Part shown: piece by piece, positions 1-10,300 of the stretch
Layout of the letters: every line of letters begins with the position of its first letter
Position numbering within the stretch: the stretch's first letter is position 1
From: Cupriavidus necator
GTDB lineage: Bacteria; Pseudomonadota; Gammaproteobacteria; Burkholderiales; Burkholderiaceae
Assembly: GCA_022041995.1 (NCBI GenBank)
Contig: CP074386.1
Location: 186,001 to 250,000 of the forward strand
Direction of reading: 5' to 3'
Length of the DNA: 64,000 nucleotides
Notes under the pieces: model-generated
What the model saw: the letters and a program-made list of their open reading frames with translations, nothing else
What the model was told of the DNA's origin: nothing
The model's database searches: none
Translations under genes and position numbers: made by a program

Positions 1-412
1 CACCCTTCATGTTCTTGTGGCCGCTGAAGCCAATGTTGTCGCCGCCTTTTTTTGCCGCCGTCGTGGTGCCGTCGCCATGGATGACGCTGGTGTCCAACAA
101 CTGGTCGTGGCTAAGCCGCACCACCGACGCGAGGAAGACGGCGTCGAAACATTCGCATGCCTGCCAGCGGCGAAAGGCCCGATAGATACTCGTGTAGTGG
201 ATCTCCGGCCTGCCGTGCCGATCCATTGCAATCGGCAGCGGCTTCCATTGGCAACCGAGGTAAAGCAGTTTCAGGATGTAGTTGAAGATCGCGGCGGTCA
301 GTTTGGATGCCGGTCCCCGGCTTCCTGCCGTGAGGTGCGGCAAGACAAATTGTTCGAACTGCCCGCGGCTCAATTCCGTTGGAATCCGTTGCCATTGCTG
401 GCTGTGCGCCAT
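1..412 (-). CDS. IS5-family transposase, N-terminal part (runs off window)
   Basis: Reading from an ATG at 412 toward base 1 gives about 137 residues beginning MAHSQQWQRIPTELSR, with FNYILKLLYLGCQW, YRAFRRWQ and HGDGTTTAAKKGGDN further on. This is the N-terminal half of a DDE transposase of the IS4/IS5 superfamily; GDGTTT carries the first catalytic Asp region. The frame is open to the window edge, so the remaining DDE residues lie outside. Nothing suggests truncation inside the window. The family call rests on remembered motif similarity, not a search. Confidence 0.8.
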   Translation of the reverse strand, partial: MAHSQQWQRIPTELSRGQFEQFVLPHLTAGSRGPASKLTAAIFNYILKLLYLGCQWKPLPIAMDRHGRPEIHYTSIYRAFRRWQACECFDAVFLASVVRLSHDQLLDTSVIHGDGTTTAAKKGGDNIGFSGHKNMKG

Positions 413-560
413 TATCGACCGCCAAAGATCGGGAATTCTAGCGGATCACGGCGGAAATCGGCGAAAGTCATACCCACAAAGGACTTCAGGCAAATTTGGC
501 AGCCTTGAGAAACCCGCAATGGAATGAACGCGTCCCACCCGTGAACGAAAGCGAAGTAAG

Positions 561-637
561 GTGGATCCTCACGGGCCAACGGCATCGATGTGCCCAAGTG
601 GAAAATGCACGCATTTCCAGGCAACCGGAGGATCCAC
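561..637. repeat. Subterminal inverted repeat of the IS110 element
   Basis: GTGGATCCTC at 561-570 and GAGGATCCAC at 628-637 are a perfect 10-bp inverted pair, 57 bp apart, directly upstream of the IS110 transposase start at 640. The right arm overlaps the GGAGG-type ribosome binding site. Subterminal repeats are typical of the IS1111 branch of IS110. Whether this pair is a transposase site or an mRNA hairpin masking the start is inference. Confidence 0.5.
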
Positions 638-639
638 AG

Positions 640-1387
640 ATGAATGCTACGCCAGTTGGAATCGACATTGCGAAGAATGTGTTTCAGGTGCACTACGTCG
701 ACGCGCAGACAGGTGAGATCGTGAACAGGCCGATCAAACGTGCTCAGTTTCTCGAGCACTTCGCGAATCGCGCGCCGTGCCTGATTGGCATGGAAGCATG
801 CGGTAGCGCGCATCACTGGGCTCGGCAACTGACGAAGATGGGCCACGAGGTCAGACTGATGCCCGCGCAGTTCGTGAAGGCCTTCAACATCCGCAACAAG
901 AGTGATGCGGCAGACGCGAAGGCAATCTGGCTGGCGGTACAGCAGCCGTGCAAGGCGGTGGCAATAAAGACGGAGATGCAACAGGCGGTGCTGATGATGC
1001 ACCGTCAGCGAGAGCAACTGGTAAAGTTCCGCACGATGCAGATCAACGGGCTGCGCGGGATGCTGGTCGAGTTCGGCGAAGCGATGGGCAAAGGCCGCAG
1101 CGCGCTGGGCAAGGCAATTCCGGATGCGCTTACGCGCGTCGAAGAGTGTCTGCCGAAGGTCCTGATTGATACGCTACGCGAACAGTGGGCGCGGATTGAA
1201 AAGATGGACGAAGAAATCGTGACGATCGAGAGGCGGTTGCGCGAGTGGAAGAAGGAAGACAAGGCAGTAAAGGCGATCATCGAGATTCCGGGCGTGGGCC
1301 TGCTGACGGCGACGGCTGCGGTCGCGATGATCGGAGATCCGAAGGCGTTCAGATCGGGGCGTGAGTTTGCGGCCTGGGTCGGAATTG
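640..1387 (+). pseudogene. IS110-family transposase, 3' truncated by IS3 copy A
   Basis: The gene starts at ATG 640 (MNATPVGIDIAKNVFQV), preceded by CCGGAGGATC. It shows the IS110 DEDD N-terminal domain: GIDIAK with the first Asp, then IGMEACGSAHHW, then RNKSDAADAKAIW. The helix-hairpin-helix region IEIPGVGLLTATA follows. About 249 residues are present, against roughly 330-340 expected. The reading frame is cut at 1387, where the IS3 terminal repeat begins, so the C-terminal part carrying the catalytic Ser is missing. A short IS110 C-terminal piece lies at 31640-31800, but nothing shows that it came from the same copy. Confidence 0.85.
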
Positions 1388-1477
1388 AGAGGTGGCGCCG
1401 GAAATTCGGACAGTCGGATAAATGGAAGAGCTGGGGTCTGAGCCGGCCATAATGGCGGGCAGAAAGGACCTCAGAAG

Positions 1478-1690
1478 ATGACGAAACGAAGCAGGCGAAC
1501 CCACTCGGCGGGGTTGAAGGCGAAGGTAGCCCTGGCGGCCCTCAAGGGCGAAAAGACGCTGGCGGAGCTGGCCCAGCAGTACGACGTGCACCCCAGCCAG
1601 ATCACAGCGTGGAAGCAGCAGTTGGTGGAGCATGCCGCGGACCTGTTCGGCGGTGGCAAGGAAAGTGGGGCGAGCCGCCGGTGGATTTGA
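1478..1690 (+). pseudogene. IS3 OrfA (HTH), frameshifted, copy A
   Basis: It starts MTKRSRRTHSAGLKAKV and contains a helix-turn-helix (ELAQQYDVHPSQITAWK) that binds IS ends. Against copy B it has GGGG instead of GGGGG at 1667-1670. The frame therefore ends after 70 residues instead of 102 and loses the leucine-rich tail (QLALENDFLSGAL). OrfB lies downstream. The T_TTT_TTG slippery heptamer at 1734-1740, where OrfA would shift -1 into OrfB, is retained but out of reach. It could be a sequencing error. Confidence 0.85.
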
Positions 1691-1781
1691 AGGTGCTGCA
1701 CGCCAAGATCGGCCAGTTGGCGCTGGAGAACGATTTTTTGTCCGGCGCGCTCAGCAAGGCCGGCCTGCTGAGCGCAAAGCG

Positions 1782-2612
1782 ATGATCGACCGCGAGCACG
1801 CGCTGCCGGTGAGCCGGCAGGTCAAGCTGGTGGGCATCGCCCGGTCCAGCGCGTACTACCAGCCGCAACCGGTCAGCGAGGCAGATCTGAAGCTGATGCG
1901 CCGCATCGACGAACTGCATCTGGAGCATCCCTTCGCGGGGGCTCGCATGCTGGCGCGCCTGCTGCGCCGGGAAGGCATCCAGGTCGGTCGCCGGCACGTG
2001 GGCACGCTGATGAAGCGCATGGGCATTGAGGCGCTGTATCGCCGGCCGAACACGAGCCGCAAGCACGCGGCGCACAAGATCTGGCCGTACCTGCTGCGCG
2101 ACCGGAAGATCGACCGGGCCAACCAGGTGTGGGCTCTGGACACGACCTACATTCCGATGGCACGGGGCTTTGTGTACCTGACGGCAGTGGTGGACTGGGC
2201 CAGCCGCCGGGTGCTGGCCTACCGGGTGGCGATCACGCTGGAGAGCTGTCATGCCGTCGAGGCAATCGAGGAGGCCTTTGCCAAGTACGGCGCGCCGGAG
2301 ATCGTCAACACCGACCAGGGCAGCCAGTTCACCGCCACGGAGTTCACAGACGCCGTGCTGGACCGCGGCATCCAACTGTCGATGGACGGCAAGGGCAGTT
2401 GGCGCGATAACGTGTTCGTCGAACGCCTTTGGCGCAGCGTCAAATACGAGGAGGTCTACCTGAAAGCCTACGACTCGGTCAGCCATGCGCGCCGCTCTAT
2501 CGCTAACTACCTAACCTGGTACAACCAACGACGGCCCCATTCCAGTCTGGCGGACCAGACCCCGGATGAGGCATACTTCGCCACGCTGCCAGCGATCAAA
2601 TCGGCAGCCTGA
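1782..2612 (+). CDS. IS3-family transposase OrfB, copy A
   Basis: This is 276 residues from ATG 1782, whose ATGA overlaps the expected OrfA stop. It starts MIDREHALPVSRQVKLV, and HTH_21-like sequence follows (HLEHPFAGARMLARLLR). The rve DDE core has its three acidic residues in WALDTTYIP, NTDQGSQFTA and NVFVERLWRSVKYE, and the conserved tail RRPHSSLADQTPDEAYF is present. The protein is full length and nearly identical to copy B (32551-33381). In IS3 elements the active enzyme is normally the OrfAB fusion made by -1 frameshifting, so with OrfA broken this copy is probably immobile by itself. Confidence 0.92.
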   Translation: MIDREHALPVSRQVKLVGIARSSAYYQPQPVSEADLKLMRRIDELHLEHPFAGARMLARLLRREGIQVGRRHVGTLMKRMGIEALYRRPNTSRKHAAHKIWPYLLRDRKIDRANQVWALDTTYIPMARGFVYLTAVVDWASRRVLAYRVAITLESCHAVEAIEEAFAKYGAPEIVNTDQGSQFTATEFTDAVLDRGIQLSMDGKGSWRDNVFVERLWRSVKYEEVYLKAYDSVSHARRSIANYLTWYNQRRPHSSLADQTPDEAYFATLPAIKSAA

Positions 2613-2673
2613 CTGCCCCAGCGCTTCCACTTAAAAACTCCGGATCCCTGTCCGAACAAACGGTGCCACCTCT

Positions 2674-3058
2674 GCGCCTCGCTCATGTCGCCTGTCGAGA
2701 TTCCCTTCAGATACAGCCAGGGCAGCGCCGCACTCACCCGTGGTGACTTCCTCACATATGGCGGCACGATCGCCGAGTTGAACTTCACGCCAGACCCGGA
2801 CCGGTCGCGCACCTTGGGCACCTTCACGGCAATCGGTCCGGCACCCGTCAGCACCTCTCGCTCCGGGAGGTAGCCATTGCGAACCACGGCGCGCTGGCCG
2901 CTCAAGGTCTTGACGTTACTGAACTGCTCAAGCAGCTCTGCCAGCTCCACTTCAATCGCCTCCTGGATGACCCGCCGGGCCCCGCGCCTGATCAGCTCCT
3001 CGAGCCCAAGCCCGATTTCCGATAGACCGACTGCTTCCTTACATTTATCCTTGCTCAT
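2674..3058 (-). pseudogene. IS256-family transposase, N-terminal fragment
   Basis: From ATG 3058 on the minus strand: MSKDKCKEAVGLSEIG, then LEELIRRGARRVIQEAIEVE, GYLPEREVLTGAGPI and KVPKVRDRSG. These are the signature N-terminal motifs of IS256/MULE-type transposases. Only about 128 of the usual roughly 400 residues remain. The frame is cut after GDMSEA at 2674, where IS3 copy A begins. The DDE residues lay in the lost part. Confidence 0.88.
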
Positions 3059-3219
3059 GGTGGAGTTTTCTTGTGTGCTGGTTTCCGATCTCGACAATCA
3101 GATTCTCAGCGGAAAGCTCCACCGCCCTCTACTCCGCGCCTCAAATTCCCCGCCCGTACACCACTTTCGACTTTAGCTCCCGAACCGTCGCATTCCCGCA
3201 TGAAACGGCATTGATCCGT

Positions 3220-3282
3220 TTCGCGTCAGCGCACATTTTTTCGCGGTGATCGAGCGACGTTGACGCTGTAGGTCCGTACAGT
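3220..3282 (+). promoter_or_regulatory. Perfect hrpII / PIP box with -10-like hexamer
   Basis: TTCG at 3220-3223 and TTCG at 3240-3243 are separated by exactly 16 bases. Read as a PIP box it is TTCGC-N15-TTCGC. TACAGT at 3277-3282, about 33 bases further on, is a plausible -10. This is the arrangement of HrpB (Ralstonia) and HrpX (Xanthomonas) regulated type III genes. The start codon of the small effector is at 3314. The same box is kept in the inverted copy at 54000-54023. Confidence 0.8.
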
Positions 3283-3313
3283 CGAGGAAATTCACTACCG
3301 GTATTCCATTGTC

Positions 3314-3901
3314 ATGGGCGGCTGCATTTCTAAGCGTGGTGGAGCGCGAGCTTCAAGCGACTATGGTTCCGATGGGTATGAGTCGGACGTTGAGGCGAAA
3401 AGAGCTAAGCCTGGATCTTCGCGATCACCATATTCAAATGAGACCTTGAATGGTCTGGTGCCATTTGCCAAACGGGTCTATCAGGAGAGCGTTCTTTGGC
3501 ATGGAACCAAGCGCGAACACGTGTCATCTCTTCGCAGAAATGGCTTCGTGAACGAGCGTAAAGGGAGTGGAGCCACAGATGGCGGAAGTGCAAATTTCCT
3601 GATGAATTTCAGTAGCTCTGGTGTGACTGCTTCGGGCGAACACCACTACTTGTCATCTGATCGAGAGATGGCGAAGGAGTTTGCCATGTTTGCCGACGCT
3701 GACCAGCCGGCGGTGGTGCGAACGATCGGCGTTGGGAACAACTTTCATTTGGAGGAAGACCGCCTATACTGGCGACCCTGCCAGACCCCGGGCACGGCAG
3801 AGCAAGCGCACGCCTTGCTGAGTTGTTGCAAAACGACAAGAGAAGTGCCTGTACAGCGCCGTCGAGGCACTGGTAAAGCGGTCGAATTTTTCACCGAATG
3901 A
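3314..3901 (+). CDS. Putative type III effector: N-acylation signal plus ADP-ribosyltransferase-like fold
   Basis: The protein has 195 residues. It starts MGGCISKRGG: Gly2 with Ser6 fits an N-myristoylation consensus, Cys4 could be palmitoylated, and basic residues follow, as in several plant-pathogen effectors delivered to host membranes. A Ser/Lys-rich linker (about residues 10-45) leads to a region with LWHGTKREHVSSLRRNGF and, about 45 residues on, HHYLSSDREMAKEFA. Their order and spacing recall the H-G-T and Y motifs of PARP/ART folds; the catalytic Glu is not obvious. An hrpII box lies about 70 bp upstream. There is no strong Shine-Dalgarno sequence (GAGGA at 3284-3288 is distant). An IS630 remnant overlaps its 3' end. 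A frameshifted copy lies inverted at 53345-53929. Effector status is well supported by context; the enzyme type is inference. Confidence 0.7.
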   Translation: MGGCISKRGGARASSDYGSDGYESDVEAKRAKPGSSRSPYSNETLNGLVPFAKRVYQESVLWHGTKREHVSSLRRNGFVNERKGSGATDGGSANFLMNFSSSGVTASGEHHYLSSDREMAKEFAMFADADQPAVVRTIGVGNNFHLEEDRLYWRPCQTPGTAEQAHALLSCCKTTREVPVQRRRGTGKAVEFFTE

Positions 3902-4090
3902 TGCTGAAAGTAACATCGAATACGCTCGGCTGTCTCTGAACACTGTGCAGACCCACGACAAAGCCTTGAAGTTGCAGTTCGGTGCGAGCCGGTGCACGCG
4001 AGGTGACGGCTTGCTGTGATTCACCCTCAGGTTATCGAGAATCAGGACGCCTTCTTGCCTGCGTGCCAAAACGACGTCCACCGATGGCAT
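3890..4090 (-). pseudogene. IS630-family transposase remnant upstream of SKWP copy 1
   Basis: On the minus strand the pieces GVLILDNLRVNHSK (the second DDE Asp motif of IS630 enzymes) and RIRCYFQHHS (C-terminus) are found close together, so the middle has been deleted. The longer version upstream of SKWP copy 2 (34150-34994) retains more of the gene. The same remnant lies inverted at 53160-53355. It is a fossil shared by all three SKWP loci. Confidence 0.7.
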
Positions 4091-4397
4091 CTTGCAGCGT
4101 CGTCGCGATGCCCTCAGTATGACGCTGGCAAGATGCCAAACACTCCAATGCGATATCTCAGCTGTGCTTGTCCATCTCCGCTCTTGATCGACACCGCCAG
4201 CATGAGATGCGCTCGTCTTGTTTCCTCAAGAGTCCGGATTGTCCCCCCGTAATGGCTGTTGAGCAGGAGCTTACTCGTCCTGATTCCACTATCCCGACAT
4301 AGCCGCTTGTTTCAACGGTCTACCCGCCCGATCCGATGACAACGGCCGGAGCTATTTTAACAGCCTGCCAGGTAACTACTGGAGAAGGGGCATAGCT
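4087..4397 (+). promoter_or_regulatory. Conserved leader of SKWP genes with inverted repeat
   Basis: This gene-free stretch is nearly identical upstream of the three SKWP genes (also about 34990-35307 and 52843-53160). It opens with an inverted repeat, GCATCTTGC at 4087-4095 against GCAAGATGC at 4128-4136, extended outward and inward by a few matching bases. It ends with GGAGAAGGGG (4381-4390) 8 bases before the ATG, a good ribosome binding site. I find no TTCG-N16-TTCG box here, so the promoter is unidentified. The repeat may also be an old IS end. Confidence 0.5.
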
Positions 4398-7300
4398 ATG
4401 AGAATTGGCAGCCCGGCGAGTCCGGACGCTGGTGGCGATCAGAAGATTGACGAGGCTGCACCCGGACAGTCCCCGACTTCGCGGCCCGAACCTGCGTCCC
4501 GGAGGACAGACACGGTCCTTGACACGTTGCCGCGGCGGGAAGACCTGGCAGCGCGTCGCCAGCAGCGCAGGATGCAGCCTTATTCCGGACCTCAACGGCA
4601 AAGGGCATTCGCTTCACGGCCACAGGGGGACGAGGATACTGCCGGACATCCGTTGCGCGCTTTGCCGAGTAGCGGGAGGCCTGTGTCAGACCGAGCAGCG
4701 GACGATGCACCCCGCAGGGCCCAGTCGTCGTGGCCGCCCAGCACGCGCAACCTGCCGGACCAGCAGCTGCGGTCAACCCTTGCTGCAAGCGGGATGGAGA
4801 GGTATCAGATCGCCGCGGCGGCGCCATCGCGCAAGGGACCGGCCCGCGATGCGATTGAAGCGCTGGATGAAAGGCACCACTCGAGGATGCGCATCGAGCC
4901 GAGCGAACCACAGCGCCGCAGCCGGAATCTGGGGAGAGTCCTGACGTATCCTGAACACGAGTTCGGCCGGCAGCTCAGGAACCAACGGTATGCGCAGCAG
5001 CAAGTGCTTTCCGGCAACGCGAAGGATGCCGATTTCCCTGAACTTGCCATCCGGATGGCAAGGGAGAACGTGCTGGCACAGCGCAACGGCTACGGGCAGG
5101 CACTGGTCTTTCTGCGCCCAGACTATGCCGGCGACAACCTGCACTTCCTGGACTTGTATTTGCAGAAACTGCAGGTCAGGAACAAGGTCAGGAACATACC
5201 GCCTGCGCGGGCCAACGACGTTCGCGAGGCGGTTGAACTGGCGGCGCACTATCTTGTGGACACCGACTGGTGCCGGGGCGCGCCGGCTGCAAGCTACGTG
5301 CATTTCGCCAACAAGCTTAGCAAGCATGCCGACAGCGAGATCTGCCGGCTAGCGCTGCGAAGCATCGCGACCGAACTGCTGAGGCCGGGCGCGCTGCACA
5401 GGCTGAACGGACGGCAAGCCGCCATGCTGTGCAATGCGCTGTCCAAGGCGCCGGAGCGCCCGGCGTGCTGCGATGCGGTGTCCGGTCTTGTCAGGCATCT
5501 TCGATTGCGTGGTCTGATCCCGGGGCTGAACGCACAGGATATGTCAAATCTGCTCAATGCCCTGAGCAAGTGGTCGGACGATGGCAGGGTCAGGGAGAAC
5601 GCACTGGAGCTGGCCAGGCTCGTTGCGGCAGACGCGTCGCTGCGCGAGTCGATGAATGCGCTGGGGGTGGCCATCACGGTCAACGCTCTCTCGAAGTGGC
5701 CTGACGAAGCCGATGCGCGTCAGGCGGCGCTGCGGCTGGCCGAACGCGTGACATCGGACGCAAAGCTGCGCCAGCGGATGGACGCACCGCATGTTGCCAA
5801 CGCGCTCAATGCATTCTCAAAGTGGCCGGCGTCGCATCGGGCCAGCGAGGCGGTACGGTGCCTGGCCCGGCGCCTCACATCGGAACCCCAGCTGTGCCAG
5901 TCGATGGAGGCGCGGGCCGTGGCCACCGCGCTCAATGCGCTCTCGAAGTGGCCGGAGGAAGACAAGGCCCGCGACGCCGCGCTGCGGCTGGCCGAGCGCG
6001 TTAGCTCGGAACCCAAGCTGTGCCAGTCGATGGAGGCGTGGGCCGTGGCCACCGCGCTCAATGCGCTCTCGAAGTGGCCGGAGGAAGACAAGGCCCGCGA
6101 CGCCGCGCTGCGGCTGGCCGAGCGCGTTAGCTCGGAACCCAAGCTGTGCCAGTCGATGGAGGCGAAACATGTGTCCAATGCCCTGAACGCGCTCTCGAAG
6201 TGGCCGGACAAGGAAGAGGCTCGTAAGGCGGCGCTGCAGCTGGCCGAGCGCGTTAGCTCGGAACCCCAGCTGTGCCAGTCGATGGAGGCGCAGGCAGTGG
6301 CCAACGCCCTGAACGCGTTTTCGAAGTGGCCGGACGCGGACGAGGCCAGCGCCGCGGCGCTGGCGCTTGCCGATCGTCTGACCTCGGAGGCTGAGGGCGA
6401 TGCGCGGCTGCGCGAGTCGATGGATGCGCGGGAGGTGACCAACGCGCTCAATGCGCTTTCGAAGTGGCCGGACAAGGAAGAGGCTCGTGAGGCGGCGCTG
6501 CGGCTGGCCGAGCGCGTTAGCTCGGAACCCCAGCTGTGCCAGTCGATGGAGGCGAAACATGTGGCCAATGCCCTGAACGCGCTCTCGAAGTGGCCGGACA
6601 AGGAAGAGGCTCGTAAGGCGGCGCTGCGGCTGGCCGAGCGCGTTAGCTCGGAACCCCAGCTGTGCCAGTCGATGGAGGCGCAGGCAGTGGCCAACGCCCT
6701 GAACGCGTTTTCGAAGTGGCCGGACGCGGACGAGGCAAGCGCCGCGGCGCTGCGGCTGGCCGGTCGCCTCGCATCGGACCCGCGGCTGCGCCAGTCGATG
6801 GATGCGCTGGCCGTGGCCAATGCCCTGAACGCGCTTTCGAAGTGGCCGGGCGAAGACGAGGCCAGCGCCGCGGCGCTGGCGCTTGCCGATCGTCTGACCT
6901 CGGAGGCTGAGGGCGATGCGCGGCTGCGCGAGTCGATGGATGCGCGGGAGGTGACCAACGCGCTCAATGCGCTTTCGAAGTGGCCGGACAAGGAAGAGGC
7001 TCGTGAGGCGGCGCTGCGGCTGGCCGAGCGCGTTAGCTCGGAACCCCAGCTGTGCCAGTCGATGGACGGGCAGAACGTGGCCAACGCGCTCAATGCGCTC
7101 TCGAAGTGGCCGGACCAGGCCAAGGCCCGCGACGCCGCGCTGCGGCTGGCCGAGCGCGTTAGCTCGGAACCCCAGCTGTGCCAGTCGATGGAGGCGAAAC
7201 ATGTGTCCAACGCCCTGAACGCGTTTTCGAAGTGGCCGGACGCGGACGAGGCAAGCGCCGCGGCGCTGGCGCTTGCCGATCGTCTGACCTCGGAGGCTGA

Positions 7301-10300
7301 GGGCGATGCGCGGCTGCGCGAGTCGATGGAGGCGCGGGAGGTGACCACCGCGCTCAATGCGCTCTCGAAGTGGCCGGACCAGGCCAAGGCCCGCGACGCC
7401 GCGCTACGGCTGGCCGAGCGCGTTAGCTCGGAACCCCAGCTGTGCCAGTCGATGGACGGGCAGAACGTGGCCAACGCGCTCAATGCGCTCTCGAAGTGGC
7501 CGGGCGAAGACGAGGCCCGCGACGCCGCGCTGCGGCTGGCCGAGCGCGTTAGCTCGGAACCCCAGCTGTGCCAGTCGATGGACGCGCGGGCCGTGGCCAA
7601 CGCGCTCAATGCGTTCTCGAAGTGGCCGGGCGAAGACGAGGCCCGCGACGCCGCGCTGCGGCTGGCCGAGCGCGTTAGCTCGGAACCCCAGCTGTGCCAG
7701 TCGATGGACGCGCAGGCAGTGGCCAACGCCCTGAACGCGTTTTCGAAGTGGCCGGACGCGGACGAGGCAAGCGCCGCGGCGCTGGCGCTTGCCGATCGTC
7801 TGACCTCGGAGGCTGAGGGCGATGCGCGGCTGCGCGAGTCGATGGATGCGCGGGAGGTGACCAACGCGCTCAATGCGCTTTCGAAGTGGCCGGACCAGGC
7901 CAAGGCCCGCGACGCCGCGCTACGGCTGGCCGAGCGCGTTAGCTCGGAACCCCAGCTGTGCCAGTCGATGGAGGCGAAACATGTGTCCAATGCCCTGAAC
8001 GCGCTCTCGAAGTGGCCGGGCGAAGACGAGGCCCGCGACGCCGCGCTGCGGCTGGCCGAGCGCGTTAGCTCGGAACCCCAGCTGTGCCAGTCGATGGAGG
8101 CGCAGGCCGTGGCCAGCGCGCTCAATGCGCTCTCGAAGTGGCCGGGCGAAGACGAGGCAAGCGCCGCGGCGCTGGCGCTTGCCGATCGTCTGACCTCGGA
8201 GGCTGAGGGCGATGCGCGGCTGCGCGAGTCGATGGATGCGCGGGAGGTGACCACCGCGCTCAATGCGCTCTCGAAGTGGCCGGACCAGGCCAAGGCCCGC
8301 GACGCCGCGCTACGGCTGGCCGAGCGCGTTAGCTCGGAACCCCAGCTGTGCCAGTCGATGGAGGCGCGGGCCGTGGCCACCGCGCTCAATGCGCTCTCGA
8401 AGTGGCCGGGCGAAGACGAGGCCCGCGACGCCGCGCTGCGGCTGGCCGAGCGCGTTAGCTCGGAACCCAAGCTGTGCCAGTCGATGGACGCGCAGGCAGT
8501 GGCCAACGCCCTGAACGCGCTCTCGAAGTGGCCGGACGCGGACGAGGCCAGCGACGCGGCGCTGGTATTGGCCGATCGCCTGACCTCGGAGGCTGAGGGC
8601 GATGCGCGGCTGCGCCAGTCGATGGGCGCGCAGGCCGTGGCCAGCACCCTCCACGCACTGTCCCGATGGCCGCAAGAAAGCGGCCTGCATGAAGCGGCGT
8701 GGTGTCTGGCGGCACGCCTGGGCTCGGCTCCGCTCGAGTGGAGCACGTTCGAATTCGGCCAGACCGGCCAGATTGCCAACGCGCTGGCGCGGCTCGGCCG
8801 GGACGAAGACGGGAACGCCGTTCTCGCACGCGATGTACTGATGGGGGTAGCGGTGCACCTGGAGCTGTACCCGGAACGCTTCGACAGCGCCGAGGGCCGC
8901 CACGTGGGTATGCTGCTCAAGGCTTTCGCCCAGCTGCGGATGCACGACGCGCTGCGGCTGCTCGCAACGCCGGCGCTGGAGCGTGTCATGACGCTGTGTC
9001 TCGAAGGACGGCTGCGCGAAGAACCGCTGGAAAGTGTAGGCACCCTGTGCATGGGGCTGCTGCCGCTGGCGCGCAGCCCGCAGTTGCAGCGCCACCGGGT
9101 GCGCGCCCTGCAGACGTTCGACGCGCTGAAGCCAGTCGTAGAACACAAGATCGACGCGTATCTGCGCCAAGCCCCGGGCGGGGCAGGCGCTCGTGCCGGG
9201 CTGCACCTGAAGGAGGGCGACGAAGCATGCGGTACGCGCTGTCCGGCCCTGTCACTGTATCAGGTGCTCAAGGCATACACCGTGGTGGCCCACCAGTGGA
9301 AGCCGCGCTACATCAGCGGCGGGCGTGAGTCGGTGAAGACGCACCAGGAGACTCTGAAGCAGTGGGTGCGACAGACGCTGGACAGGACGCGCCCGCTCAT
9401 CGAGACGGATCTGCAGGAAATGAGCTGGAACTTGATTGCGCAGATCGAGGCGGATGATGCGATCCTGGACGCGCTGGATCTGCGGCTGGCCAGCGCGGCG
9501 CATCTGGAGGCCCTCACGACGCGTTACCCTCCTCGCCGGTTCGATCTGGCAGCGCGCCACGAGAGCCTGCGCACAGCGGTGGGAAACGTCGTACCACCCG
9601 AACCGAGTGGGGGCGACACCACGCATGTCACGGTCGACTTGCGGGGACGGGAGCTGGAGCCCGCCGCGTCGTCCGACGGGGCGGAGCCTGCGTATTCGTT
9701 TTATTCACGCCTGACCGGTCAGCCGCTGGTCGAGGTGCGGCTGCCTGGGGAGTTAAGCGCCTTCATGCTCGCGCGCACGTTCCAGTACAAAGACGAGCCT
9801 TGGCGCTTCGACATGTTTGGCGGCAGCCGCCTGACACGGGGGCGGCGGAAGTCAGCCCGGGACATCGCCGCCGGCCGCAGCGCGTCTGCTTCGGTGCTGC
9901 CGGCAGTGCGGTATGCCGACAGTGCCCCAGGCAGCGCCTTCATGGAACTGGCGCAGAAGCTGGCGCCGCAGCGCGAGGACTGGTCGCGCATGCAACGCGC
10001 GCTCATGGAGATGGTGCCACCTGACCATGTGGTGGAGGGCACGTTGCGGCTGGGCTGGTTTGAGGACGTGGCCGGGCCGCAGCACCCCTTCAGGCTTCAA
10101 GGGCCACACCACGAGCGCATCGCGCTCTGTCCAAATGACGGCTGCGGGTTTCTGAGATGGGACGTGGCGATGCGCATTCCGGTGGTGCGCGAACATATCG
10201 AGGCATGGGAGGCAGTCAGGGAGGCACGGGGCGACGAGGCACAGCAAAAGCTGGTGGATGGGCAGCAGCCGGGATTTAACACGCTGCCACCGCAGGCCCT

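Larger units (their letters stand above)
1388..2673 (+). mobile_element. IS3-family element, copy A (1286 bp)
   Basis: The left end AGAGGTGGCGCCGG at 1388 and the reverse complement of the right end AGAGGTGGCACCGT (ending 2673) form imperfect terminal inverted repeats that also share TTCGGACAG. The same ends bound copy B at 32490-33776, and the right-end type bounds copy C at 57792. It carries orfA and orfB. No 3-bp target duplication is visible: the left flank ends TTG and the right flank starts GCG. This copy is one base shorter than copy B. Confidence 0.9.

Noticed and set aside
5555..8690. Regular tandem repeats as a CRISPR array or TAL-effector repeats
   Set aside because: The period is 126-135 bp with no spacers, it lies in a coding frame, and the unit (NALNALSKWP) is SKWP, not a TALE repeat with paired variable residues.
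5720..9148. Very long open frames antisense to the SKWP genes (also 38812-41403 and 46334-48925)
   Set aside because: They mirror the GC-rich codon pattern and the tandem repeat of the sense gene, have Ser/Ala/Arg- or Arg/His/Leu-biased composition and no domain; the sense frame has the known SKWP motif.
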